Source: Kalmusia sp. IMI 367209 (lineage: Eukaryota; Ascomycota; Dothideomycetes; Pleosporales; Didymosphaeriaceae). Taken from it: a DNA stretch of 64,000 bases. The notes beneath the pieces are model-generated. The model saw nothing but the letters and a program-made list of their open reading frames with translations. It was not told where the DNA came from and searched no databases. The stretch spans positions 3,100,001 to 3,164,000 of the forward strand of contig JAPEUQ010000002.1 of the NCBI GenBank assembly GCA_027946365.1, in the 5' to 3' direction. Positions 44,660 through 55,590 of this stretch are shown here, piece by piece. A program made the position numbers and the translations under genes. Position 1 is the stretch's first letter. Every line of letters begins with the position of its first letter.

Positions 44660-47051
44660 TAAGTGATCGTAGGAGAATCTATAGTGGTGAGGTGGATGAA
44701 GGATGTCAGTTAATTCGCGAGTGCTCAGCTGAGGCTGTTGAGCACGAACGTTCGACCATTATATAGAAGTACCACTGTCCTTATCAATCTTGTCTTATCT
44801 TATGTGTCGCATCGAATTCCCTGGGACATGCATTGCGTTTGATGGTGTTATGCCGCCAGCCGGCCTCAGCGAGGTTAATAACAAGGCCTATGTATGAGCT
44901 TATCGCGTTGCACGTGTATGGCCAAGAGACGATTTGAAGTCTTTTACAGCCAAAGCGATGAGAGATGTGGCAAAAAAGCTCACCAATAAAGGTCCGCGAG
45001 TATGTTAACCATGTATAATTCTCTTCAAGGCGTCCTATCGCTTGTGCTGCGCAATGCGATAATCTTGAGCGTATAAATTGGATGGTAATGTTGGACACAG
45101 GTGCCTTCATGGCGAGGTGGTAGTGAGTCTATGTGGTCGCGCAGAGTGAGTGGGCTAACCAAAAATCGGAACGCCGTTCGATAGCGAGAGTCGCAAAGGT
45201 CGATATCGAAGTTATCGTAGCGGAGGCGTATACTTTTCTTAATTTTAACCAGATTATCGAGTCGCGTGTTCTTTTTTTTTGCGATACATACTAAGGACCG
45301 ACTTAGAATATCTTGTTTGCCAATATCTTGCTGGGCATTATATCCTGGTCCGGCATACCATCAGTAATACTTTCAGCGGTCATCTTCGGTATGGCTCGTG
45401 ATCAGCCTCTATAGGGCGATTCGTTCGGTTTCTCCTTCATTGATGTCGTCGTCATCTGTAGTCTTGGTGTTGCTTCACTTGGCGGGCAACAGAAGCATAT
45501 GTTGGTTCAGCGTTGCGCGTTGTTGCTCAGGGTTCGCAGGCATGTGTGTAGGACACCGTTGCCCAGGAAAAGGACCAAGAACGCCCAGCAGCAAAAGTCC
45601 GCGTATGAAGAGTGGGGCCTCGAGCAATGATTTATCATACTCCGTCGGTGTCACAACAGTGCAAAGCTTGGCAAGTGTGATGGATGGGAACCTAGGCGTC
45701 TTAGGCTTGCTAATCTGCCAGAGAAACCGCACTCCATGGGGCAAAACGACTTCTTCTTCTGTACGTTTCAAGCAGTTCAGCCAATGGACGCGTTGATGTT
45801 GCGTACGCATAAGGGCCTCAGGCCACAAATGGTGCGTTCTCCACATCGTGGGTTCTGCAAAATCTCGGATGGTAGATCTTCACGGAAACATTGCAACCCG
45901 AGTCTCTGATCAAAGAAGAAGGGTACACTGTGACGGGTGACGAGTCGAAAGCATAACATCTGAAGTGGTATAGGGGTCATCGCATACGGAGTACTTCCAC
46001 GTGTAATGACGGCTACGAAGAATGGTACATGCTGTTTACGGAGATAAGTGTGCCGGTAACCGGGCCTTTTTCTGCTGCTGCTTCTGCAGGCGAGATTATC
46101 GAAAGGAGGATTGTTTAGAGGGGGCTGGAGGTGGGCGTTCTGCGCCTGTGTGTTGCCTCACATCCGTCCTAGCCGTCACTGGTTGCAACGAAAAAAAATG
46201 ACAGATGTCGAAGGCGGCACCAAGCGATGGTTTAGTTCAGACAAGCTTTTCGGGGTCCAATCACAGATACCGAACTTGAGGGGGCGCGAGCGCGATGGAT
46301 CTGCATCAGAGGCGAAGCTTTGGAATCAACTGTGATAGCAACGAGCTAGCCAGCAATCGGCATCGTTTTGCCAGTCCTGCCGAGCGTTCGGTTGCCGCTG
46401 GCTGCATGCCAAAGGCATCAGAGCGGTTTGAGGCTGCAAGTCCTTGAGACTGATGAAGATTAAGGTATTCGTCTAGTGCGATTTGGGCGTAGGGGATGTA
46501 CCGATGCGGCGTAGCGCATACGATATCGGGTTAGCGTGCCTGAGACCCCAGAACCTCAAACGTTCCGAGCCGCAGACCTCACCTCCACCTCCTAGAAACC
46601 TCAGACGCTGCCCGTTTCTAGCGACGTCCTCAATGCCTTGGGCAACTGCGGCCCGGGAAGGCTGCACTCCAAGCCTAAGGAAATATGGCGCTTCTGGACA
46701 TCGGTGCCCGTGCGCACATCACAGGCTGACATGCGGGATGGTTCGTGAGACACGTCCGCCTTCATCGCAAGTTTCATGCCCGAGGTTACCCTCAGCCGCC
46801 TTGCCAGGTTTCTACACAAGGCCGCGAATCCGCCAAGGGCTTAAAGACTACTGCATGGCCGTCCAAGTCTTCTATTCCACCATCCTCAGTTCTATTCTAC
46901 CGCGCTTAGGGTGCCTCCGTTGAGGGTTACGTTCCTTTCTCCCCTTCCTTCTTCCTTCTTCAGATCACGTTGAACGTGTCTAAGTTTTCATCCTAATCTA
47001 CCGCGAGTCGGCATTCATTCTTTTCGAAGACCTTAGTACCTTCTATTCACC
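44660..47051. other. Gene-poor 2.4-kb region
   Basis: No recognisable gene. The most protein-like frame is on the minus strand at 45475-45846 (124 codons with a hydrophobic APLFIRGLLLLGVLGPF), preceded by another frame at 45777-45980; they cannot be joined by splice sites I trust. T-rich runs near 45273 and a pyrimidine-rich tract just before 47050 (promoter of the next gene) are present. Confidence 0.35.
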
Positions 47052-48356
47052 ATGCGCTTCTCTACTGTGGTCCCTTTGCTGCTTGCAGCTGGCCTCGCCA
47101 ACGCTCAATTTGGCAAGGGGAAAAGGCAATGGCCAGAATGGCCAGAACGGTCAGAATGCTCAGAACGGCCAGAACCAAGGTATGTTGCCTCAACAGCAGC
47201 TTGTGTGTCGTTGCTAATTAGTATTTTCACAGGAAACAACAACGCCAACAATGGTCAGAACAACGCGGGCAATAACGCAGGCAATAACGCAGCCAACGGA
47301 GCCAATTGTCTCGATCCTACTGTGATTTCGACGAACGCGAACAACGATGGTCTAGCAGACGCTGAGGCCGGTCAAGCCGCGTCCGCCACCGATGCCAACA
47401 ACTTCATCAACTTCTGCAAGGGCAAGACGATTACCAATGGTCTTCAGGTCAAGGGCGGTTCTTGCAACCCTATCCGTGAGTGGCTTTCTGATTGATGGTT
47501 TCGTCAAAAACTGACGGAGACAGCCATGGGCAACATCCCTAGCACGAACAACATGATCTCGGCGGTCATGGTCAATCCCAAAAATGGCGACAATGTCGAT
47601 GCGAACCAAGCAATCAATTTCCAGGTTCAAATCGCAAATCTCGTTGCTGGGTGAGCAGCTCAGCTTCATGTACATTTTGGAAAGAAACTCATGTAGTATT
47701 CTAGCACATTCACAAACCCTGACGTCACCTACTATGTCGCCCCCCAAGATCTCCAAGGAGGCAACGTTGTTGGACACACTCATATCAGTGTTCAGGATCT
47801 CGGAAATGATATCAATAGCGACACCCCACCGAATGCACAGGACTTTGTGTTCTTCAAAGGCATCAACGACGCGGGCAACAACAATGGTCTTCTTGCCGCC
47901 AACCTCGCAGCAGGTCTCCCTAACGGTAACTACCGCGTTTGCTCCATGACTTCGGCCGCCAATCATCAACCGGTTCTCATGCCGGTCGCTCAGCGTGGGC
48001 CTCAGGATGACTGCGTACGATTCACAGTAGGAGGTGCTGGTAACGGCGGTAACAATGGAGGCAACCAAGGTCAAAATGGACAGAACGCTCAGCAGGGTCA
48101 AAATGCTCAGCAAGGTCAAGGTCAAAACGCTCAGCAAGGTCAAGGTCAAGCTGCTCAGCAGGGTCAAGGTCAAGCCGCTCAACAAGGTCAAGGCCAAGCC
48201 GCCCAGCAAGGTCAAGGTCAAGCTGCCCAGCAAGGTCAAGGTCAAGCCGCCCAGCAAGGTCAAGGCCAAGGCCAAGGCGGCTTTGGTGGGCGCGGAAAGG
48301 GAAAGGGTCGAAGGTTCGGTCGCCCGAAGTTCACTGTTCGCGAGTTCATTGCGTAG
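47052..48356 (+). CDS. Secreted protein with Asn/Gly/Gln-rich linker and Gln/Gly tandem repeat
   Basis: Proposed exons 47052-47179, 47233-47475, 47524-47650 and 47705-48356. A signal peptide (MRFSTVVPLLLAAGLANA) is followed by an Asn/Gly/Gln linker and a conserved core: ANCLDPTVIS, NFINFCKGKTITNGLQVKGG, GNIPSTNNMISAVMVNP, FQVQIANLVAGTFTNPD, VVGHTHISVQDLG, FVFFKGIND, LPNGNYRVCSM and HQPVLMPVAQRGPQDDC. I know this core from secreted fungal proteins of unknown function, sometimes mislabelled as ribosomal protein S17. A repeat region (AQQGQGQA) and a basic end (GRGKGKGRRFGRP) follow. Oddity: exon 1 reads QWPEWPERSE in the ATG frame but NGQNGQNGQN in the +1 frame, and only the latter joins exon 2 across the canonical intron at 47180-47232. 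Either a one-base frame break near 47125 exists or a weaker acceptor at 47221 is used. Confidence 0.8.
48087..48272 (+). repeat. Coding minisatellite, 24-bp units
   Basis: One 18-bp unit (48087-48104) and seven 24-bp units (48105-48272) of the form gctcagcaaggtcaaggtca plus four bases, encoding AQQGQGQ(A/N). Differences between units are mostly silent third-position changes. It lies in frame in the last exon of the secreted protein and is a likely length-variable locus. Confidence 0.95.
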
Positions 48357-48988
48357 GTAATTCTACAGCACTGATGTGAACACGAAGATGCAAGAGTTTA
48401 CTTGCAGGCGGTGGCCAATATTCAAAGTTGTGGGTGGAGTAATAGTATTTTTTCGATTTGCTGAGGTTTGTCATGGAGATAGAACATGCCTTCGGTCGCA
48501 AGGGTTCACTCTACGGAGTATGAAGCGACAGCGCTTCATTTGGACTGGTTCTGAGGGCGCTTTTCCTTTCTCTGGGGAGCATTGAGTACAATAACGAAAT
48601 GTAAACTTATTATCAAATTTAGACGATGGCTTCATCAATCCGAGTTCGATTCCTGTACCCTGTGTGGCTGAGTTTTCCCCATCTCGTTGACGTGCAGGTT
48701 ATGCGTGGAGCCGCGGAATCCCTGGCGTCTCATGAGGTCAACAGGCGACAAGGATCGGCGTTCAGGCGTCTCAGCTTCCGAGTCGGGGCTTCACCTCAGT
48801 CTCGAAGGCATCGATTCAAGTTGCGCCTTTATGCGCTGCCTTGGCTTTGTCTTGCGCTTTTTATTCGTGAGGATAGTGTCGCATCGTAATTAAAGGGCGC
48901 TCGTGTACTCTTTGTGCTGGAACTTCTTGACCCAGCGGCACCCCTCCGCAGCCGCTAGACTCCCAATCGACCTCCGAAGTTCTCGAGA
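48357..48988. other. Intergenic region
   Basis: 3' flanks of convergent genes. A gagttcgattcc motif near 48642 resembles a Pol III B box, but no tRNA can be folded around it. No gene seen. Confidence 0.35.
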
Positions 48989-49721
48989 TTATCCTATCAT
49001 CTTGAAGTAGGAATTGTTGTATTTGTCAAATGCTGGTCTTCCAATGATGTCATCGTACTCCACCCCGGGTTCGTCGATGAGGACCTCGAACAATGCGGCG
49101 CATTGACTCTTGTTGCGTCCGCCTTGATGCCCTCTTTGCTCCAAAATAATTGCGCACAAGCTCCTTCCATTCTGTGGTCCAAACCCAAATCTTCGCTTCA
49201 TCGTCCCATTGCATATCTTTATCTACTGCAAAACTCACTCCTTTTCCGCGCTGGCTCTTGAACCACATAAAACTCACAGCTTCGTCCAAGCGTTGCTTTG
49301 AAAGCGCCCCGGAAGTTGTCAACTGTTCCATCGTGTCGCCTGCTAACACATTTGTCGGAGTCGCTAGACTGATTCGTGACAACTCTATATGGATGCTTCG
49401 GCAGTAAAAACATATCTCGCTGCCTGGTACCGGGCGGGGGTGGCGAAGAAGACCAGTGGATGGATCCATGCGAGGCAATGACAGCGAAAGCGATATGGTT
49501 GGGAGAAAGCTGGTGACGAAGACTCGATCGACATAAGATTTGAAGTCGCGCGACACTGAGCGCACAGTACACCAGAGGAACTCAATGTCCTCGACATGTT
49601 CGAGGATCTGCAACCAAAGCTCTGTTGGAAGACGAGAAGGCGTACCCGCTTCTGAAATCAATATATTGGACATATTCCGTGAAAGATCGGTTGCGGTTGC
49701 CATGGTTAATGGAGTGTCCAT
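48989..49721 (-). CDS. F-box protein, 3' end apparently frame-disrupted
   Basis: From ATG at 49721 (CGCCATGG) a frame of 223 codons runs to 49050. Residues about 25-60 form an F-box: LPTELWLQILEHVEDIEFLW...VSRDFKSYVDRVF, followed by FLPTISLSL, CFYCRSIHIELSR and WVWTTEWKELVRNYF. F-box proteins link substrates to SCF ubiquitin ligases; the substrate is unknown. After NYF the open frame becomes Arg-rich and unlike protein (RASRRTQQESMRR), while other frames continue more naturally: WSKEGIKADATRVNA, then LFEVLIDEPGVEYDDIIGRP and FDKYNNSYFKM to a stop at 48989. Two single-base losses, at the A4 run 49143-49146 and near 49094-49100, would explain this. No intron of usual size fits. It may be a sequencing problem or an early pseudogene. 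Confidence 0.6.
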
Positions 49722-50328
49722 GGCGGTATTGAGTTCTTGTTGTTGAGATGACGGTCCACATATACCAAGATGCGCTGAGGCTGAGTCATTTCGCGCTGCG
49801 CACGTACATCTAAGCCGCGATGAACTCCAAGCCTCTTCAACGCACCACAGCCCGAACAATGAGTCAGCCGACGATGACGCAGAAGATCGAAGCTCCGGAC
49901 GCTGTCGAATGCCTAAATTTCTAGCAAAATGTTCACAAGTCACAATTAGTGCAAAGCTAAATTACTTGGTGATCAAGACAAGCCACACAATTACTTATGA
50001 TAGAAGCGCTAATTGGGCCAATTCAGAGGGCTAGGAGTAGCGATTTGTGCATATCGACCCTTACAACCACAGTTGATTCTGTCGGGATTCTGCTCTAACA
50101 TCAACGGAAAAGCTATGGGGGGAATCGTCAAGTGTAGCACTACCACACCAACACACAAGCCGGTCCTGAGAAAACCATCCATTTATCAAACTGATATGAG
50201 CCGTGGTCCATATACTGCAGTAGACAGCGTCACGCGTAGTCTCTGGGACGTAGCTTGAGTTTGGTTAGGTGGAGTATTCAGTGGTAATCTCGCTCTCGCT
50301 TCTTCGGACAAGCCGTGTAGTAGAGTAA

Positions 50329-50640
50329 TCATCGCTGATGAGTTCCATGGTGGAAAATACACTTTCTCCAGCTTCGATAAATCGTGAAGCATACAAGGAA
50401 GAAAGTCTCAACTTCTGGAGATGCTGGTAGAATGAGCCAGAGCCACTGCGTATCCTCGAAGGTCTCGAAGGCCTGCTCCTTTCCTTGGTAAAACGAGAGC
50501 ATTCCTACAATAGCGGCAATGCTGATAAAGCCCAGAAGGCAGCTATCAAGCGTCCACCACCAGCAGTCTGTAATATATGACTGTGAACTGTAATCGATAC
50601 CTAGAGAAATATTCGATTGTTTTGATGCGCAGAAGATACC
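50329..50640 (-). pseudogene. Orphan exon or gene remnant of a membrane protein
   Basis: A minus-strand stretch translates to 103 residues with protein-like composition: DCWWWTLDSCLLGFISIAAI, VGMLSFYQGKEQAFETFEDT, QWLWLILPASPEVETFF. It is preceded by a good acceptor and a 56-nt intron (50696-50641; GTAAAT...GATAG, branch GTCTAACC), and an upstream open piece reads back to a stop at 50837. No start codon could be linked. One transmembrane helix is likely. It loosely resembles the C-terminal or N-terminal helix of fungal DUF3176 membrane proteins, but I would not insist. It may be a decayed gene, or a real gene whose other exons I could not assemble. Confidence 0.3.
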
Positions 50641-52688
50641 CTATCGGGCGGTTAGACGGGTAGCATAAATTGGTTCGTATGCGGTTGGTTATTTACAGAA
50701 AGCGTGGTCGAATTGGCGCGAGTCCTGATCGATGGCGCCAACAGATTCGTTGCTGATACAGTCGAAATTGCGGGGCAGCTATTGTCGTAGGACCTAGAAG
50801 CTGGGAGCTGATGCTCCGTAGCCGATAACCGTTGTTAATTTGTCGTATCTCCACAGAAACAGCCATCGTCTCTGTGTTACGCCGATTTACAATGAAGAGC
50901 CTTCTCATCGAGTCCTTCCGTCCTCTTATCATTAGAAGGCAATGCTGCTGTGCCGCAATTCATGACCGCTGTAGGAGACACTATCATTTCGAAAGCTAAG
51001 GATAGATGTATTCTGTAACGTCTCGCACCAGAAGATACCGTTGGCGGCTTTTCTCGACTTATATTGGAGATGGTTGGTTGAGATTCTCAGAAAGAGAGTT
51101 GATGCCGCCAGAACGGCGCTTGCGGTCCCTGAAAAGGCAAGCGCCCAAGTATTATGCCGGTAATATGTGCCCCCGGCGTGCGATACTAATTGCTGATGAA
51201 CAATCATACTTACGTTGGTATAACAGTGAATATATGAAAATAATATGGTCACCCTTGAAGCTTGTGCTTTGGACCTGCTGACTAATCCCAAGACTCAGAC
51301 ATCCTTTCCCGCCTATCGATATTCTATGTTTGTCCGTTCATATTCTTTGGATTTTTGCCCATTGAATCTGGTTCGACGTCTGACGCGACGTAGCGAACAT
51401 TTCGGTCACACATTGTCTTAAACTAGATCGCCACTTTGAACGATTTGAACGAAGACCAAGCTACATCTTCATTGTCTTGTACCACAACTACAACAGTTGG
51501 GCTGACGCTCTTTTTCTTGTTAATCTCGCTATCAGCCGCAAGGTCAGGCAGTAGTTGGAATTTCCAGAAGCGGCATGTCATATGAAAGCCATCGATCGCA
51601 GCACTAAAGGATTGGCAAAGCAAGCTTTTGGCCTAGAAGGGTCCAAGGACTATCCATGTTCGATGTCCAAGACATATTATTTTCACATCACCAGCATTTG
51701 AAGGCATCAATAAACTTAGGCCGCAAAATTTCTTGCGAAAATATGAGCATGAGACAGGACTTCAGGTCCTTGCTTCACGAGGCGTGTGTACTGCGTCTTG
51801 GCGTGACTTCTTCAGGCCAACAACGTGCTCGTTCAAGCCGGATCCTCTTGGCGTGAGCTACATACAATCACGTGGCATCTTCACCGTGCTTCGCTCTTGA
51901 TAGTAATCAAAGATAACGCAAGGCGGCATCTTGAGAGATAGTAGAGCAAAGACGGAACTAAAGCGAATGCGTCAGCTGCCAGCTGGAAGACGCTCCAAAG
52001 TATATGTACACAGCAAAGGGCCCTCGGCGACCTTTGCCCAGTGCGCAGGTACAGATTTCCAGCTCACAGGAGGTCTCCATCCACCCACGATAGCACACAG
52101 TACCTCTTCATTCGCTTATCTCGCCCACCAATGCTAAGCCCTGAAGATCACTGCTCCGAAGCTCATGCAGCCCCCCTTGCATAGCCTAGCCGCTTTCCCT
52201 CGTCCGGCGTCCCAAACACCACACCAATCACGTTCCGGTTTGCAGCACCCCGCCGCCAATCGCAATACAAACTGCTCCCACACCATCTACAGCAACCGGC
52301 ACCCCTCCACGTTTATATCAACATCTCACGCTAGCTAATCTTCCGAATACCCTGCGCCCCCGGCGAGGGCTGCAGATCGGTCGGTCCCGCGCTTTCGAAG
52401 GGAAGCTCGAGTGTGCAAGAGTTTCAGGTACGCGGTCGGCGTCCAGGTTCGCGTAAATTGGTTGTGTATAGTAGGTGATGTGCACAGCAGCGCTGCTTGG
52501 CGGGGACAAGGACCTGCCATATTGGGGACGTGTATAGCGATGGTGATTCGTGGTAAGTGGGTAGTACGGGAGTAAGGGCTTGAGTATCTGCGGTGCGTGT
52601 CCGTTATCTTTCGTGTCATTGGCATGTAGACAGCTTCTTGTTTTCGAAAGAAAGCCCGGGCAAATTGCTCTTGCTGATGATCGGCGTG

Positions 52689-52694
52689 TATAAA
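52689..52694 (+). promoter_or_regulatory. TATA-like box of the HNH nuclease gene
   Basis: TATAAA 125 bp upstream of the start codon at 52819. Confidence 0.35.
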
Positions 52695-52818
52695 GAAGGG
52701 TTGGAAGGAACGCATTTGAAGAGACTCAGAAGTCGACAGTAGCTTCCGGAGTTCAGAGCTCAGGGCGCCTTCTCTGCACTGGCAATTTACGGGTGATATC
52801 AGCCACACTCTCTCCATC

Positions 52819-53549
52819 ATGAAGTCCTTCATCATCGCCTCAGCCTTTGCGGCTCTCGTTGCTGCCCTCCCAACACCTGAGCTCGTCCGCCGCACGCCAC
52901 CAAACATTCCTGCTACAAGCACCGCCAAGACCCTTCTCGCAGGCCTCACGGTCGCTGCTCAGGGCTCGCAGGATGGCTACTCTCGAGATCTTTTCCCGCA
53001 CTGGATCACTATTAGTGGCGCATGCAACACGCGAGAAACCGTCCTCAAACGCGATGGTACCAATGTCGTTACGGACTCGGCGTGTGCTTCGACCTCAGGA
53101 AGCTGGTACAGTCCGTACGATGGGGCTACATGGACGGCTGCCAGTGATGTTGATATCGACCACGTTGTGCCCCTGAGCAATGCTTGGAAGGTATGTGAAC
53201 CTGAATGTTGTTTTGGACGGAGTAGAAGTCTAACGAGGAATAGTCTGGAGCTGCCAGCTGGACGACGGCAAAACGCCAGTCTTATGCCAATGATCTCACC
53301 AACCCCCAGCTCATGGCTGTGACCGACAACGTCAACCAGTCGAAGGGCGACAAGGGACCTGAGGAGTGGAAGCCTCCGCTAAGTAAGTACACGGCTGATC
53401 GAACTAGCCCATAGATTAGTGGCTAATATAGAACAGCGAGCTACTACTGCACCTACGCCAAGATGTGGGTTAAGGTGAAGAGCGTGTACGCCTTGACTAT
53501 CACAAGTGCAGAGAAGACTGCCCTAACGAGCATGTTGAACACATGCTAG
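52819..53549 (+). CDS. Secreted HNH/DUF1524-type nuclease-like protein
   Basis: Exons 52819-53190, 53244-53382 and 53437-53549 encode 207 aa; introns of 53 and 54 nt have GTATGT...AATAG and GTAAGT...ACAG ends. A signal peptide (MKSFIIASAFAALVAALP) is followed by a possible dibasic processing site (ELVRR). The core has GYSRDLFPHWITISGACNTR, a pair of cysteines, WTAASDVDIDHVVPLSNAWK, then SWTTAKRQSYANDL, MAVTDNVNQSKGDKGPEEWK and a C-terminal SYYCTYAKMWVKVKS. DIDHVVPL and NVNQSKGDKGPEEWKPP are the metal-binding signature of the secreted HNH/DUF1524 family seen in actinobacteria and fungi, thought to be extracellular nucleases. Nuclease activity is inferred from the motif. Confidence 0.9.
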
Positions 53550-53730
53550 ATGCGGTGAAAGGTTTCAGCGTTCATGAGAGGCCCGAACATTCCTTTTGAA
53601 GCCCCTCCTAGTGCCATTGCATTATGAATCTGCCATGGCAGCGAGACTACTTTCTCGAGTGCTACCTGTTCATACAAAAAACCTTTGATACAAGTTTCCA
53701 ATAAGTCCTAGCCGATGTCTAGTATCGTTT

Positions 53731-55417
53731 CTAGTCCGCCGTGAAATCAAATTCCTTGAAAGCTTTCTTGAAGTTTTCCACATCCAACTCTTCATCGACT
53801 TGTGTCTGTCCGCAGTCTCTCCAATCTATTCGCTGGTCCAGTCGAAGGAGCTTCGCAAGTACCTCTCGGCCGAACTGCAAGTGGAATTTGATCTTCTCAT
53901 CGAAGCGCAGGATCAAGCTGGAATGCTTTTCTGCGCTGTTCTTTGGGTCCCATATCATCACTCGGAAGAAGTCACTTGTTTCTTCGAAGCCATCACCCAC
54001 GTCCTCCTTCGTGAAGTTGGGCCAATGGAAGTTTTCTGCAAGAGCCTTGAAGGCTGCTTCGACAAGGCCTTTGCGTACGAGATCGGCAGGTACAGGCATA
54101 TACTGCCAGTGGGTGTGCGGTAGGCTAGCTTTGCTGACCTCCCAAGTAACAGAACCATACTCTTCTTCAGCACGTGATTGTAGCATCTTGTTCATCGACA
54201 CTCTGTATGTCTGCATCTCCGCATATGTCGTATGGCGTTCCTCTTCCTCCATCGATGCCAAAGTGGGCTGATGGCTGAAAGGTATAATGAGCATATGGCT
54301 TGGAAATCCTAGCTTTGGGAAAGTCTTCGACGTGGGAAGAGGGCCTTTAGCGGTGGTCAAGTAAGAGCTCTCGCCGATCGACGTGACCAGATGAGTCGCA
54401 ACGTTCTCGTTTGAGAGACAAAAGAAGCATTCTGATGCTGATATTGGCCCCCTGGCTTCGTGTTTCCGCCGTTTGTTTGATCTACGGCCGCCATGGCGGC
54501 CATCGTCATACACAAGAGCTGATTCTCTATGATCGGGCGCAGGGCGCTTCTTGTCCGAATGAGTGAGCGGGCAGAGAGTTGAGCCTGAGGGTGGGGCGAT
54601 AGGGTGACTTGTCGTTGGATCCAACGAGAAGGCATATATCCACTTTTGCTTTGTAGGATTTCCGTATGAAGCAAGACTGATAAATCGAGTTACAAGATAC
54701 AGTCCGTCGGTGTCTTCGCCGGGGACATGGAAGAAGGGCTCGCGCTCGTAGTAATTGGAGCCTGAAGTAGAGAAATGATACCGTGGTTTCAGTACTACAT
54801 CGAGGTCGGCGATGCATTGTTGTGTGCGCGGCTCCGCTGCTGGATCGAAGGCGACTTTGGACCGCGACCGAATATCTTCGGGCCATTCCCCAGTCACGAG
54901 GATATCGGCAGTCGTAGCACCGCGGAGAATTCTTGCATCTGTGTCGCTATAGAAGGGTGGATATTTATCTTGCGACTGTCCAGCGATGATGTTAGGATCA
55001 AGCTGGCCGCCGAGAGCCACAATGCGTATTCCTTCTGAAGTCTTCGTAGTCGTCCGCTTTCCAAGGAAATGCAGATTGTGACACAGTTCGTCTTCGGATG
55101 ACGCAAGTTTCTCGACCACGGGAAGAGGCAGGGCATTGCTGCCAAGAGCGAAGTACGTTGGGGCGGCTACTTCGATCTTACCTTGTATAAGAGAATGAAC
55201 ATTTTTTTGATCCTCATGAGTCGCTTCCGCGGGGCTAGCAAATAGATTACCAGCAACAATGACGAAGGCAAAGCTATTCTTCGCATGCAGTGTTGCCAGC
55301 TTCTGGAAGACGGCCGGAAATTGACCGTTCACATCGCCAATTACTGCACTACATCGGGTCAGCCTTGTGATACTGATGGAATATGAAGAGGGCCGATTCT
55401 CACATTTTAGAAGCCAT
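53731..55417 (-). CDS. CWF19-like / Drn1 debranching-enzyme-associated protein
   Basis: Exon 1 is tiny, 55417-55404 (MASKI), then a 55-nt intron (GTGAGA...TGTAG) and exon 2, 55348-53731, giving 543 aa. The N-terminal half is metallophosphoesterase-like (AVIGDVNGQFPAVFQKLATL, VIVAGNLF, IVALGGQLD). The middle and end hold the CwfJ domains: SECFFCLSNENVATHLVTSI, FPSHMLIIPFSHQPTLASME, LPHTHWQYMPVPADL and FFRVMIWDP. S. cerevisiae Drn1 and S. pombe Cwf19 associate with late spliceosomes and promote lariat debranching with Dbr1. The start MASKIAVIGDVNGQF is restored only by splicing. It is head-to-head with UTP20. Confidence 0.92.
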
Positions 55418-55590
55418 GTTGGCGATGGGTGCACGAGCATAGTGCTTGGTGTTGAGCTTTTAGAGGCTGCCGGAGTTAAGGCAGCGGTCTGTGCACAAAA
55501 CCGAAATCTTGGCGTCCAGAAATTTTGTGGAGAAAGATGATTGCAAGAAAGAGCGCAGACTTCTCACAACCTGTACTCACTTTCCACACC
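55418..55590. promoter_or_regulatory. Divergent promoter DRN1-like / UTP20
   Basis: Only 173 bp between the two start codons; both genes serve RNA processing. No TATA box seen. Shared promoter inferred. Confidence 0.5.

Larger units (their letters stand above)
49722..52818. other. Gene-poor 3.1-kb region
   Basis: Apart from the remnant exon at 50329-50640 no coding sequence is convincing; open frames on both strands are short. The final 500 bp contain the promoter of the HNH nuclease gene, with TATAAA at 52689-52694, 125 bp before its ATG. Confidence 0.4.

Noticed and set aside
45475..45980. Two minus-strand frames with a hydrophobic segment as a membrane protein gene
   Set aside because: Cannot be joined by plausible splice sites and no family recognised; left as a note in the gap entry.
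47352..48275. 307-codon minus-strand frame with Leu/Thr/Gly repeats
   Set aside because: It is the antisense of the Gln/Gly-repeat exon and two introns; its repeats are only the mirror of the coding minisatellite.
48626..48889. B-box-like gagttcgattcc as part of a tRNA
   Set aside because: Flanks cannot form T, anticodon or acceptor stems.
52335..52949. 204-codon minus-strand frame
   Set aside because: Antisense to the signal-peptide exon and promoter of the HNH nuclease gene; no motif.
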